Origin: Flavimobilis marinus
GTDB lineage: Bacteria > Actinomycetota > Actinomycetes > Actinomycetales > Cellulomonadaceae
Direction of reading: 5' to 3'
Assembly: GCF_900113055.1 (NCBI RefSeq)
Contig: NZ_FONZ01000003.1
Coordinates: forward strand, 1-64,000
Length of the DNA: 64,000 nt
The stretch's first letter is position 1; each line of letters opens with the position of its first letter. A model generated the notes under the pieces. That model saw only the letters and a program-made list of their open reading frames with translations, was not told the origin of the DNA and ran no database searches. A program made the translations under genes and the position numbers. Of the stretch, positions 34,469-42,253 are shown piece by piece.

Positions 34469-35326
34469 GTGCGCCTCGTCAAGCAGCTCGGAGCAGTACT
34501 CGTCGTCGCCGTCCCAGGCAGCATCGCTGTCCAGGCCCTCCACGCGTGGGGACACAGCTTCGGTCTCACGCTCGTCGTCGGCGTCGCCATCGCCGCCCTC
34601 ATGGTGGGCATGTACCGGTGGGTCGTGCGCCGCACCGAGCACCGGAGCCCCGCGGAGGTCGCACGCGCCGGTGCCAGCCCCGCCCTCGCCCGCGGGGTCA
34701 CCGTCGGGATGCTGATCTTCACCGCCGTCATCGGGATCATCGCCGTCCTCGGCGGCTACCGCGTCGACGGCTGGGGTTCGCCGGCCGCCGCGGTCGGGTT
34801 CCTCGGCCTCACGGCGGTCGTCGTCGCCTCCGAGGAGCTGATCTTCCGCGGCATCGTGCAGCGGCTGCTCGAGGAGCGCGTGGGCACCTGGATCGCTCTC
34901 GTCGTGACGGCGGCCCTGTTCGGGGCCGTGCACCTGGTCAACCCGCACGCCACGCTCTGGGGCGCTTTCGCCGTCGCGATCGAGGCGGGCGGGATGCTCG
35001 GCGCCGCCTACGTCGCCACCCGATCCCTGTGGCAGCCCATGGGCCTGCACTTCGGGTGGAACTTCGCCGTCGGCGGCGTCTTCGGCACTGAGGTCTCCGG
35101 TAACGAGGCCTCGAAGGGCCTGCTCGACGGCGCGACGTCCGGCTCCACGCTCCTCACCGGCGGCGCGTTCGGGCCCGAGGGCAGCATCGTCGCGGTCCTC
35201 GCCTGCTCGATCATCACCGTGGCCCTCCTGCGGCTCGCCCACCAGCGCGGACACATCGTCCGACGTCGCGACGTCCGGCCCGCGACCACGCCGACCTCCG
35301 CGGCGCCCGCCACGGCTACGGTGTGA
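34469..35326 (+). CDS. CPBP-family intramembrane metalloprotease
   Basis: A 285-residue polytopic membrane protein of the CAAX protease/bacteriocin-processing (ABI) family. It has the motif ASEELIFRGIVQRLL (EExxxR), the second motif ALFGAVHLVNP (His) and GLHFGWNF. GTG 34469 has GGAAGGA about 7 nt upstream; 27 further codons upstream are open but unlike the family. It is the first gene of an operon with a two-component system, joined by a GTGA overlap, suggesting a role in membrane-stress signalling or bacteriocin-related self-protection. Confidence 0.88.
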   Translation: MRLVKQLGAVLVVAVPGSIAVQALHAWGHSFGLTLVVGVAIAALMVGMYRWVVRRTEHRSPAEVARAGASPALARGVTVGMLIFTAVIGIIAVLGGYRVDGWGSPAAAVGFLGLTAVVVASEELIFRGIVQRLLEERVGTWIALVVTAALFGAVHLVNPHATLWGAFAVAIEAGGMLGAAYVATRSLWQPMGLHFGWNFAVGGVFGTEVSGNEASKGLLDGATSGSTLLTGGAFGPEGSIVAVLACSIITVALLRLAHQRGHIVRRRDVRPATTPTSAAPATATV

Positions 35327-36495
35327 GCGTGATCGACCTGCGAGTGGCCGCCGCAGCGTGGCGGCGCTCCCACGTCGTGGTCCGCGACCTGCCGCTCGCG
35401 CTGCTCATCGCCGGGGCACCCTGGATCGGGCCGCTGCAGGAGCAGGGCACCCGCCTCGGTGACGCGCCCCAGCGGCCGCTCGATGCGCTGGCGCTCGTCC
35501 CGATCGCGCTCCAGGCTCTCCCGCTCGCGGCGCGGCGTCGGTGGCCCGCGATCAGCCTCGGGCTCGTCGCGATCGGGTTCGCGGTCGACCAGCTCACCGG
35601 CTACGTCACCGCCGCCGGCATCGCGCTGCCCATCGCCCTCGTGAGCGCCGGCGCGCACCTGGCCCACCACCGGCGCGCCGTCGTCGTCGGCCTCTCCGCC
35701 GGCTACGTCGCGCTGGCGTTGGCGCTCGAACGGGACGGCTCCGGGGAGGACGCGGGCGGCGTCGTCGCCTTCTACCTGGTGCTCGCCGCCGCGTGGTGCG
35801 TCGGCGTGTGGCTGCGCCGCACCCGCGCCGCCGAGGCCGAGCGCCGCCGCCAGGTCGCCGTGACCACGCGCCTGACCGAGCGCACGCGCATCGCCCGCGA
35901 CCTGCACGACGTCGTCACGCACCACGTCACGGCGATGGTGGTCCAGGCCGAGGCCGCGCGATACCTGACCTCGAAGCCGGACCGTCTCGACGAGTCCCTC
36001 ACGGCCGTCGCCGACACCGGGCGGCGCGCGATCTCCGACCTGCGCCAGGTGCTCGACCTCCTCGACCCCGCCGCCGACGCGCACGACGGGGCCCGCGAGG
36101 GCGCTGCGCTGCGCGAGCTCGTCGAGGGCACCCGGTTGGCCGGGCAGCCGGTCGAGTACGTCGAGGAGGGCGACCCGCACCGGGCCTCCGACGACGTCGC
36201 GACTGCCGCCTACCGCGTCGTCCAGGAGGGACTGACCAACGCGCTCAAGCACGCCCCCGGGCAGCGGACCACCGTGCACGTGCGGTACGGGCGGGACACC
36301 GTCACCGTGGAGGTCGCTACCCAGGGCGACGGCCCGAGCGCTGCCCACGCGACGCCGTCGGCGCCTGGCGGCGGACGGGGCCTCACCGGACTGAAGGAGC
36401 GGGTCGTGGCTCTGGGTGGAGAGCTGAGCGCGGGGCGGGAGGACGGCGGGGCGTTCGTCGTCCGCGCCCGCATCCCCTGGGGCGGAGCCTCGTGA
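35323..36495 (+). CDS. Sensor histidine kinase (NarL/HisKA_3 family)
   Basis: A 390-residue kinase. Several N-terminal membrane segments (to about residue 165) have little extracytoplasmic sequence, suggesting a membrane or envelope sensor. A coil then leads to the DHp helix with phosphoacceptor His195 in ARDLHDVVTHHVTAM, and the ATPase domain has N-box VVQEGLTNALKHA and GGGRGLTGLKERV. It is coupled at both ends by GTGA overlaps with the CPBP protease and the response regulator. Confidence 0.94.
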   Translation: MSVIDLRVAAAAWRRSHVVVRDLPLALLIAGAPWIGPLQEQGTRLGDAPQRPLDALALVPIALQALPLAARRRWPAISLGLVAIGFAVDQLTGYVTAAGIALPIALVSAGAHLAHHRRAVVVGLSAGYVALALALERDGSGEDAGGVVAFYLVLAAAWCVGVWLRRTRAAEAERRRQVAVTTRLTERTRIARDLHDVVTHHVTAMVVQAEAARYLTSKPDRLDESLTAVADTGRRAISDLRQVLDLLDPAADAHDGAREGAALRELVEGTRLAGQPVEYVEEGDPHRASDDVATAAYRVVQEGLTNALKHAPGQRTTVHVRYGRDTVTVEVATQGDGPSAAHATPSAPGGGRGLTGLKERVVALGGELSAGREDGGAFVVRARIPWGGAS

Positions 36496-37151
36496 CCGCG
36501 CCGATCCGGGTGCTCGTGGCCGACGACCAGCCGCTCATCCGCGCGGGCTTCGCGACCATCATCGACGCCCAGCCTGACCTCGAGGTCGTCGCGGAGTGCA
36601 GCGACGGGCGCGCCGCCGTGGACCTCGCGCGCCGGCACAGGCCCGACGTCGTCGTCATGGACGTGCGGATGCCGGTGCTCGACGGCATCGAAGCCACCCG
36701 GCTGCTCGCCGGCGCCGGCGTCGCAGAACCCGTCAACGTGCTCGTGGTGACGACCTTCAACCTCGACGCCTACGTCTACGAGGCGCTGCGCGCCGGGGCC
36801 AGCGGGTTCATGCTCAAGGACGCCCCGCCCGCGCAGCTGCTGGCCGGCATCCGGACGGTCGCGAGCGGCGCGGCGCTGCTCGCCCCGGAGGTGACGCGCC
36901 AGCTCGTCGGTCGGTACGCCGACCGGATCCGGCCCCCGGGTGCCAGCTCCGACGACGTGCCGCTGACGCCGCGCGAGCTCGAGGTGCTGCGCCTGATCGC
37001 GTCCGGCCTGTCGAACGCCGAGATCGCCGCCACGCTGGTGCTCAGCCAGGAGACGGTCAAGACGTACGTGTCGCGGATCCTGACCAAGCTGGACCTGCGC
37101 AACCGCGTGCAGGCCGTCGTCTACGCGTATCGGCGGGGATTGGTGACCTGA
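36492..37151 (+). CDS. Response regulator, NarL/FixJ family
   Basis: A 219-residue DNA-binding response regulator. The receiver domain has acidic residues at VADDQ, phosphoacceptor Asp57 in VVMDVRMP, a Thr at VVTTFN and Lys at FMLKDAPP. The C-terminal LuxR HTH reads LTPRELEVLRLIASGLSNAE...TVKTYVSRILTKLDLRNR. It is the partner of the adjacent kinase (4-nt overlap). It probably autoregulates the three-gene operon. Confidence 0.95.
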   Translation: MTAPIRVLVADDQPLIRAGFATIIDAQPDLEVVAECSDGRAAVDLARRHRPDVVVMDVRMPVLDGIEATRLLAGAGVAEPVNVLVVTTFNLDAYVYEALRAGASGFMLKDAPPAQLLAGIRTVASGAALLAPEVTRQLVGRYADRIRPPGASSDDVPLTPRELEVLRLIASGLSNAEIAATLVLSQETVKTYVSRILTKLDLRNRVQAVVYAYRRGLVT

Positions 37152-37182
37152 CTCGTGGCGGTCGACTCAGGGCGACGCCCGG

Positions 37183-37578
37183 TCAGGCCGGCTTCATGGC
37201 CGCGATCTGGATCAGGTTGCCGCAGGTGTCGTCGAGCACCGCCGTGACGACCGGGCCCATGTCGGTCGGCTCCTGCGTGAAGGTCACGCCGAGCCCTTTG
37301 AGGCGCTCGACCTCGGCGAACACGTCGTCGACGGCGAACGACGTGTACGGGATGCCGTCCGCGGCGATCGCGTCCTTGAACGGGCGGGCCGCCGGATGGC
37401 CGTCCGGCTCGAGGAGCAGCTCGACGCCGTCGGGGTCGGCCGGGGAGACGACCGTGAGCCAGCGCGCCTCGCCGAGCGGCACATCGTTCTTCTTGATGAA
37501 GCCGAGCTTGTCGGTGTAGAAGGCGAGAGCCTTGGCCTGGTCGTCGACGAACACGCTCGTGACGTTGATGCGGATCAT
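37183..37578 (-). CDS. VOC (glyoxalase/bleomycin-resistance fold) protein
   Basis: A 131-residue single VOC-domain protein: SVFVDDQAKALAFYTDKLGF at the N-terminus, PDGVELLLEPDGHPAARPFK in the middle and FAVDDVFAEVERLKGLGV, ending DTCGNLIQIAAM. Metal-ligand positions are consistent with the fold, but the reaction is not predictable. It follows the ArsR-family gene by 4 bp and is surely co-transcribed with it. Confidence 0.9.
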   Translation of the reverse strand: MIRINVTSVFVDDQAKALAFYTDKLGFIKKNDVPLGEARWLTVVSPADPDGVELLLEPDGHPAARPFKDAIAADGIPYTSFAVDDVFAEVERLKGLGVTFTQEPTDMGPVVTAVLDDTCGNLIQIAAMKPA

Positions 37579-37582
37579 GGGT

Positions 37583-37870
37583 TCATTCCCGTCTGTCGAG
37601 TGGCCACCGCTCGGCGATCGCGCGCAGGGGCGCGGTGTCGAGGTGGTGGTACTTGTACCGGCCCTGGCGCCGGGTGTGCACCAGGCCAGCCCCTTCCAGC
37701 ACCGCCAGGTGCTGCGAGATGGCCTGCCGCGTCGAGGCGACGTCGTGCTTCATCGCGAGCCGGCCACAGATCTCGAAGAGCGTCTGCCCGTCCTGGGCGC
37801 TCAGCTCGTCGAGGATCACTCGTCGCGTCGCGTCTCCGAGGGCCTTGAAGAGGTCAGCGTTCGAGTCCAC
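37583..37870 (-). CDS. ArsR-family transcriptional regulator
   Basis: A 95-residue winged-helix repressor beginning at GTG 37870. ALGDATRRVILDELSAQDGQTLFEIC leads to the recognition region STRQAISQHLAVLEGAGLVHTRRQGRYKYHHL. No clustered metal-binding Cys is present, so it is unlikely to be an arsenic sensor; this is the subclass commonly paired with VOC/SRPBCC proteins. It is first in a two-gene operon with a palindromic operator just upstream. Confidence 0.92.
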   Translation of the reverse strand: MDSNADLFKALGDATRRVILDELSAQDGQTLFEICGRLAMKHDVASTRQAISQHLAVLEGAGLVHTRRQGRYKYHHLDTAPLRAIAERWPLDRRE

Positions 37871-37877
37871 GCCTCCA

Positions 37878-37905
37878 TTGACGCAAGCCTGCGCTTGCCT
37901 GTCAA
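37878..37905. promoter_or_regulatory. Palindromic operator upstream of the ArsR-VOC operon
   Basis: TTGAC-GCAAGC-CTGC-GCTTGC-CT-GTCAA: inner 6-bp and outer 5-bp arms form an interrupted palindrome ending 8 bp before the ArsR start. It probably is the autoregulatory site. Confidence 0.55.
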
Positions 37906-38036
37906 GGGTCCCTCCCGGGCAGATCGGCTGGCCCGGACCTCAGAACTCATCGGTGCCGTCAGCGTGTCCGCACTCGACCGCCGCTGTGGTCACTAGGTTG
38001 CCAGCAGACCACCAACCGCATCGGGGAAGGCGCCAG

Positions 38037-38993
38037 ATGAAGGCTGTCGTGTACGAGCGCTACGGGGACCCGTCCGTCCTGCGCGTCGCCGAGGTTCCGA
38101 CTCCCGAGCCCGCGGAGGGCCAGGTTCTGGTGAAGGTCGCGGCGACGTCGATCAACCTCAGCGACTGGGAGTGCCTGCGCGGCTCCCCCGCGTACGCGCG
38201 GCTCGGGGGCCTGCGCACGCCCAAGCGCTCGACGCTCGGCTCCGACATCGCTGGCATCGTCGAGGCCGTGGGCGCGGGCGTCACCGGGCTTGCGCCGGGC
38301 GACGAGGTCTACGGCGACAACCTCGACCTCATGGGCGGGTTCGCCGAGTACGCCGTCGCGCCCGCGCGGGCTCTCGCCCTGAAGCCCGCCGAGTTGTCCT
38401 ACGCCCAGGCGTCGACCATCCCGCAGTCCGGCGCGATCGCCGTGCAGGGCACCACGGGCGCCGCTCCGGGACGCCGCATCCTCATCAACGGCGCCGGCGG
38501 CGGCACCGGGACCTTCGCGATCCAGCTGGCCAAGCAGCTCGGCGCCCACGTCACGGGCGTCGACAACGAGCACAAGCTGGACTTCATGCGGTCCCTCGGG
38601 GCCGACGACGTCATCGACTACCGCCGCGACGACTTCAGCCGCGGCCGCGAGCCCTACGACCTCATCCTCGACCTGGTCGCACACCGCTCAGTGTTCGCCT
38701 ACCGGCGCGCGCTCGCACCCGGCGGCCGGTACCGCTGCGTCGGCGGGTCGGTTCGCTCGCTCTTGCGTGTGCTGACCGTGGGCGCGCTGGCCGGCAAGGC
38801 CACCGGACGGTCCCTCGGGATGCTCGTCGTCAAGCAGGGACCGGCGCACTTCCAGCCCCTGGCCGAGCTCGCCGTCTCCGGCGGCGTGGCGATACACATC
38901 GACCGGACTGTCGGACTCGACGACGTGCCGGACGCGCTGGCGCGGGTAGGTGCTGGTCGCGCGCTGGGGAAGGTCGCCGTCGCGCCCTGGTAG
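38037..38993 (+). CDS. NAD(P)-dependent alcohol dehydrogenase / quinone oxidoreductase (zinc-free MDR)
   Basis: A 318-residue medium-chain dehydrogenase/reductase. The N-terminal GroES-like part MKAVVYERYGDPSVLRVAEV is followed by VKVAATSINLSDWECLRG (no zinc-ligand Cys), GSDIAGIVEAVG, the cofactor motif ILINGAGGGTGTFAIQLAKQ and a C-terminal KVAVAPW. It would reduce quinones or enals with NADPH. ATG 38037 follows GGGGAAGG. It stands alone. Confidence 0.92.
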   Translation: MKAVVYERYGDPSVLRVAEVPTPEPAEGQVLVKVAATSINLSDWECLRGSPAYARLGGLRTPKRSTLGSDIAGIVEAVGAGVTGLAPGDEVYGDNLDLMGGFAEYAVAPARALALKPAELSYAQASTIPQSGAIAVQGTTGAAPGRRILINGAGGGTGTFAIQLAKQLGAHVTGVDNEHKLDFMRSLGADDVIDYRRDDFSRGREPYDLILDLVAHRSVFAYRRALAPGGRYRCVGGSVRSLLRVLTVGALAGKATGRSLGMLVVKQGPAHFQPLAELAVSGGVAIHIDRTVGLDDVPDALARVGAGRALGKVAVAPW

Positions 38994-39111
38994 AGCCCGA
39001 ACGCGACGGTGAGACCCGGGCGAACGGCTGGGAAAGCCGGGCGCGCGCACTCGTGACAATTAGGGCGTAACGGGCCTGCGCTCAGAGCTCGGGCGAACAA
39101 CGGAGCGCGCC

Positions 39112-39519
39112 ATGTCGAATCCGGCGGTGGGTCAGAGTTCTTCCAAGCTTGACTGGGGCATGATCACGCGGCTCGCGATCACCGCCGTCCTCCTGCTCGG
39201 ATGCGGCTGGTGGCTATGGGTCGTCTCCCAGAATCTCAGCGTCCGAGCCGAGGTCGGCGAGGACGGCGCGATCGTCCTGGACCAGTTCCAGCGGGCCAAG
39301 GACGTGCTCCTCGCCGTCCTGCCGTTGCTGACCCTCGCGCTCGGCTACTGGTTCGGCACGCAGGGCACGGCAAAGGCCGAGGAGAAGGCCGAGGAAGCCA
39401 CGGCCGAGGCGAAGGGCACGCGCGACCGCATCGAAGCGATCGTCGCCGCCTCGTCCGAGACCGATCTCCTCAGCAGGGCCCGCAATCAGAACCCGCGCGC
39501 CTTCGGAGAGGCCGGCTGA
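39112..39519 (+). CDS. Small two-helix membrane protein with C-terminal coil
   Basis: A 135-residue protein I do not recognise. Two membrane segments (about 19-39, ITAVLLLGCGWWLWVV; about 65-85, VLLAVLPLLTLALGYWFGT) flank an extracytoplasmic loop. A charged Ala/Glu/Lys coiled-coil segment (KAEEKAEEATAEAKGTRDRI) then lies in the cytoplasm. It overlaps the next gene by 1 nt (TGATG). Base composition is less GC-rich than the neighbours, suggesting acquisition. Confidence 0.7.
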   Translation: MSNPAVGQSSSKLDWGMITRLAITAVLLLGCGWWLWVVSQNLSVRAEVGEDGAIVLDQFQRAKDVLLAVLPLLTLALGYWFGTQGTAKAEEKAEEATAEAKGTRDRIEAIVAASSETDLLSRARNQNPRAFGEAG

Positions 39520-39731
39520 TGAAGCACTCGGAAGACAAGGGAAGCCTCACGTTCTTCGCCGACGGAGGCCAGATTCTCATCGCGTGCGACAAGGGCCACT
39601 ACTGGATGATCGACGCGAAGTACGGAGAGATCGCTCCCGCCGGTGAACCCGCCGCGCGGATCCAGATCTCTGCCGATCTCGACAGGTTCGGACCGGCTGC
39701 GATCATGGCGCTCCGGCAGATGCCTGGCTGA
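39519..39731 (+). CDS. Small hypothetical protein coupled to the membrane protein
   Basis: A 70-residue soluble protein, start ATG 39519 overlapping the preceding stop. It has short beta-like blocks (GSLTFFADGGQILIACDKG, HYWMIDAKYGEIAP) and ends ISADLDRFGPAAIMALRQM. No known domain recognised. The one-nucleotide overlap indicates fixed stoichiometry with the two-helix protein. Confidence 0.6.
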   Translation: MKHSEDKGSLTFFADGGQILIACDKGHYWMIDAKYGEIAPAGEPAARIQISADLDRFGPAAIMALRQMPG

Positions 39732-39780
39732 GCGCTCCTCGCCGGCGCTCCGTGTCACACGCCCGCCGTATGTTGCGCGC

Positions 39781-40044
39781 ATGAACCCGACCACCTGCCA
39801 CGCCTGCGCCTACCTAGGGCCGCGCGATCGCCCCGAGCCCCAACATCCCGCCGACTCGTGCGTCTGGTGTGGCATCAAGCTCGGCCTACAACCGGGGCTC
39901 TACGTAATCACCCCCGCGGCCCCAGGAACCTTTCCCGAGCTGGAGGAACAACTGCGGATGATCCGTGCTGCGGACGAGGCGGGGCTGCTGACCGACGACG
40001 AGTACGGCGAAGCCATGCGCACCGCGATCGCTCTCTACTCCTGA
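39781..40044 (+). CDS. Small zinc-knuckle protein with SHOCT-like C-terminus
   Basis: An 87-residue protein. Two CxxC pairs (CHAC, Cys6/Cys9; CVWC, Cys27/Cys30) form a probable zinc knuckle, and the C-terminal part LEEQLRMIRAADEAGLLTDDEYGEAM has the spacing of a short SHOCT-like helix pair. No function can be assigned. It lies 49 bp after the previous small gene, with the same moderately lower GC. Confidence 0.6.
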   Translation: MNPTTCHACAYLGPRDRPEPQHPADSCVWCGIKLGLQPGLYVITPAAPGTFPELEEQLRMIRAADEAGLLTDDEYGEAMRTAIALYS

Positions 40045-40065
40045 GCGCGCACCCGACCCGAGCTG

Positions 40066-40707
40066 TTAGTTCCCCACGAGGAGCATGATCGCCAACCCCA
40101 CCATCACCACCGCGATCACCGCGTCGAGCACGCGCCACGCCCCCGGCCGCGCGAACACCGGCCGCAGCGCCCGCGCCCCGAACCCGAGCGCCACGAACCA
40201 CACCACGCTCCCGACGGCCGCGCCGCCAGCGAACCACCACTCCCGCCCGGGATGGCTCTGCGCGATCGACCCGAGCAGCACCACGGTGTCGAGGTACACG
40301 TGCGGGTTGAGCCACGTCAGCGCCAGCGCCGTCCCGACCACGGCGCGCACCGAGCTCGGCACCGCCTCGACCGACGGGTCGAGCGCCTTCGGCCGCCACG
40401 CGCGCCACGCGGCCATCAGCCCGTACGTCGTGAGGAACGCCGCCCCGGCCCACCGCACGACGTCGAGCAGCCACGGTCTGCTCTCCACCGCTGCTCCGGC
40501 GCCGGCCACGCCCGCGCCGATGAGCACGACGTCGGACACCACGCACACCAGCACCACAAGCGCGACGCGCTCCCGACGCAACCCCTGCCGGAGCACGAAC
40601 GCGTTCTGCGATCCGATCGCGACGATCAAGGACAGGCCGAGGCCGAGGCCGGAGAGGGCGACGAGCAGTTCAGGAGGCACCGCCTCACCGTAGAGATGCG
40701 CGCGCAT
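40066..40707 (-). CDS. LysE/ArgO-family basic amino-acid exporter
   Basis: A 213-residue membrane protein with six hydrophobic segments and the LysE signature SLIVAIGSQNAFVLRQGLRRE, then VVSDVVLIGAGVAGAG, TWLNPHVYLDTVVLLGS and a C-terminal membrane helix. It exports lysine/arginine or analogues. It is divergent from a LysG-type regulator, the classic lysE-lysG arrangement. ATG 40707 is used; GTG 40680 (VPPELLVAL) would better match the usual LysE N-terminus and remains possible. Confidence 0.93.
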   Translation of the reverse strand: MRAHLYGEAVPPELLVALSGLGLGLSLIVAIGSQNAFVLRQGLRRERVALVVLVCVVSDVVLIGAGVAGAGAAVESRPWLLDVVRWAGAAFLTTYGLMAAWRAWRPKALDPSVEAVPSSVRAVVGTALALTWLNPHVYLDTVVLLGSIAQSHPGREWWFAGGAAVGSVVWFVALGFGARALRPVFARPGAWRVLDAVIAVVMVGLAIMLLVGN

Positions 40708-40721
40708 GAAGTGAAGCGATA

Positions 40722-40735
40722 GTTTCTACCGAAAC
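40722..40735. promoter_or_regulatory. Candidate LysG operator between lysE and its regulator
   Basis: GTTTC-TACC-GAAAC, a short perfect dyad in the 42-bp divergent region. LysR-type regulators bind such T-N-A dyads. It lies only 15 bp from each start, so promoters must overlap it. Confidence 0.45.
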
Positions 40736-40749
40736 GTTAGCGTTGCTGC

Positions 40750-41634
40750 ATGGACTTCGATCCCGCCCACCTGCGAGCGCTCAGCGCCGCCGTCACCGAG
40801 GGCACCCTCGACGCTGCTGCCCGCGCCCTGCACATCACGCCATCGGCGGTGAGCCAGCGCCTGCGCGCCCTCGAGGTCGCTACCGGACGCGTCTTGCTCA
40901 TCCGCAGCAAGCCCGTCCAGGTCACCGAGTCCGGCGAGGTCGTGCTGCGCCTCGCCCGCCAGGTCGAGCTCCTCACCAGCGAGGCGGCAGCCGAGCTCAA
41001 CCCCGGCACCGACGCACGCACCCACACCTTGCCGCTGGCGATCAACGCCGACTCCCTCGGCACCTGGGTCCTGCCCGCCCTCGCCCCGCTCGCCGGCGAC
41101 GTCACCTTCGACCTGCACCGCGAGGACGAGGAGCACACCGCCGCCCTGCTCCGCGCCGGCACCGTCGTCGCCGCCATCACCACCGACCCCGACCCGATCG
41201 CCGGCTGCTCCGCCACCCGCCTCGGCACCATGCGTTACCGCCCGCTCGCCTCCCCCACCTTCGCGGCGCACTGGTTTCCCGACGGCGTCACGCCCGACGC
41301 GCTGGCCGTCGCCCCGGTCGTCGTCTTCGATCGCAAGGACGACCTGCAGCGCCGCTTCCTCGCCGACCACGCGCCCGCCGGCATCGCACCGCCCAGGCAC
41401 TACGTGCCGTCGTCGGCCGACTTCCTCGCCGCCGTCCGCCTCGGCATGGGCTGGGGCATGCTCCCCACCCTGCAGAGCGCCGACGACGAGGCCCGCGGCG
41501 ACCTCGTGGCCCTCGACCCGGAGGCGAGCGTCGACGTCGTCCTGCATTGGCAGCAGTGGAAGCTCCGCTCCCCCGTGCTCGACCGGGCGGCGGCCGCGAT
41601 CACGGAGGCGGCGCGGCGGCTGCTCGCGCCATGA
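40750..41634 (+). CDS. LysR-family regulator, LysG/ArgP type
   Basis: A 294-residue LysR regulator: N-terminal HTH (LRALSAAVTEGTLDAAARALHITPSAVSQRLRALEVATGRVLL) and a two-lobed effector domain. The ArgP/LysG subfamily is indicated by the HTH sequence and by divergence from LysE. It should activate the exporter when basic amino acids accumulate. Confidence 0.93.
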   Translation: MDFDPAHLRALSAAVTEGTLDAAARALHITPSAVSQRLRALEVATGRVLLIRSKPVQVTESGEVVLRLARQVELLTSEAAAELNPGTDARTHTLPLAINADSLGTWVLPALAPLAGDVTFDLHREDEEHTAALLRAGTVVAAITTDPDPIAGCSATRLGTMRYRPLASPTFAAHWFPDGVTPDALAVAPVVVFDRKDDLQRRFLADHAPAGIAPPRHYVPSSADFLAAVRLGMGWGMLPTLQSADDEARGDLVALDPEASVDVVLHWQQWKLRSPVLDRAAAAITEAARRLLAP

Positions 41635-41652
41635 CTCCACTCCCCAGCGTTG

Positions 41653-42201
41653 CTACACGCGTCGCCCGTATCCGAAGACATGCAGGCTGACTACGTCGAT
41701 CTCTCGACGCGGATCGCCGAAGAATGAACCAAGGCGCCCAAGCACGCGAGCAAAGGGGCGCTCCCGCGCAGCACCTGCCTCGTTCCAGTTTGCGTTCGGG
41801 ACGATGAGGAACAGGTGCTGAGCATTCGGAGCGATATGTGTCTTCCAGAGATCTTTGAGGTCGTGGTTGTTGGTGGTGGTTCCACCTCTCTCGACCTCGG
41901 CAATCACGCCACGGCCGGGCGCGAGCTCATAGATGAAGTCCGGTCGAGCATGCGTGACGAAACCCTCGCTGGGGGCGAGCACCACTTCTTCGTCGAACCC
42001 CAATTGATCTTTGAGGAGCGACGCGACGATGAGCTGGACCGCGCTGCTCTGCGCACGGTGGACGTGAACGGCATCGATCGCTTGCTCATTCGCGCGCAAG
42101 TGTTGTCCCAGGGAATCGGCAAGGGCGTCAACGCGTTCAAGCTCACCCGCCTCAGCAGAAGTCAGCACGCTGCGCACGAAGCGCTGTTGGCTGATCTCCA
42201 T
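41653..42201 (-). CDS. PD-(D/E)xK nuclease-like hypothetical protein
   Basis: A 182-residue protein. The second half contains ARPDFIYELAPGRGVIAEVERGGTTTNNHDL, which fits a PD-(D/E)xK-like layout (PD, then E-x-E; the usual Lys is Arg), followed by KDLWKTHIAP and HLFLIVPN. The N-terminal half is helical. No methyltransferase or McrBC partner is near. Codon use and composition are clearly less GC-rich than the flanking genes, so recent acquisition is likely. ATG 42201 was chosen; the ribosome site is poor. An orphan nuclease or defence role is inference. Confidence 0.6.
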   Translation of the reverse strand: MEISQQRFVRSVLTSAEAGELERVDALADSLGQHLRANEQAIDAVHVHRAQSSAVQLIVASLLKDQLGFDEEVVLAPSEGFVTHARPDFIYELAPGRGVIAEVERGGTTTNNHDLKDLWKTHIAPNAQHLFLIVPNANWNEAGAARERPFARVLGRLGSFFGDPRREIDVVSLHVFGYGRRV

Positions 42202-42253
42202 GTCGGGAGCTTCGCAGCTGATCGACAAACAAGCTAGTGGCAGAGACGCTCGC

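Noticed and set aside
37583-37870. Arsenic resistance operon from the ArsR-family regulator and the ArsC-like gene
   Set aside because: The regulator lacks metal-binding Cys residues and is paired with a VOC protein; the ArsC-like gene is 32 kb away with no arsenite pump.
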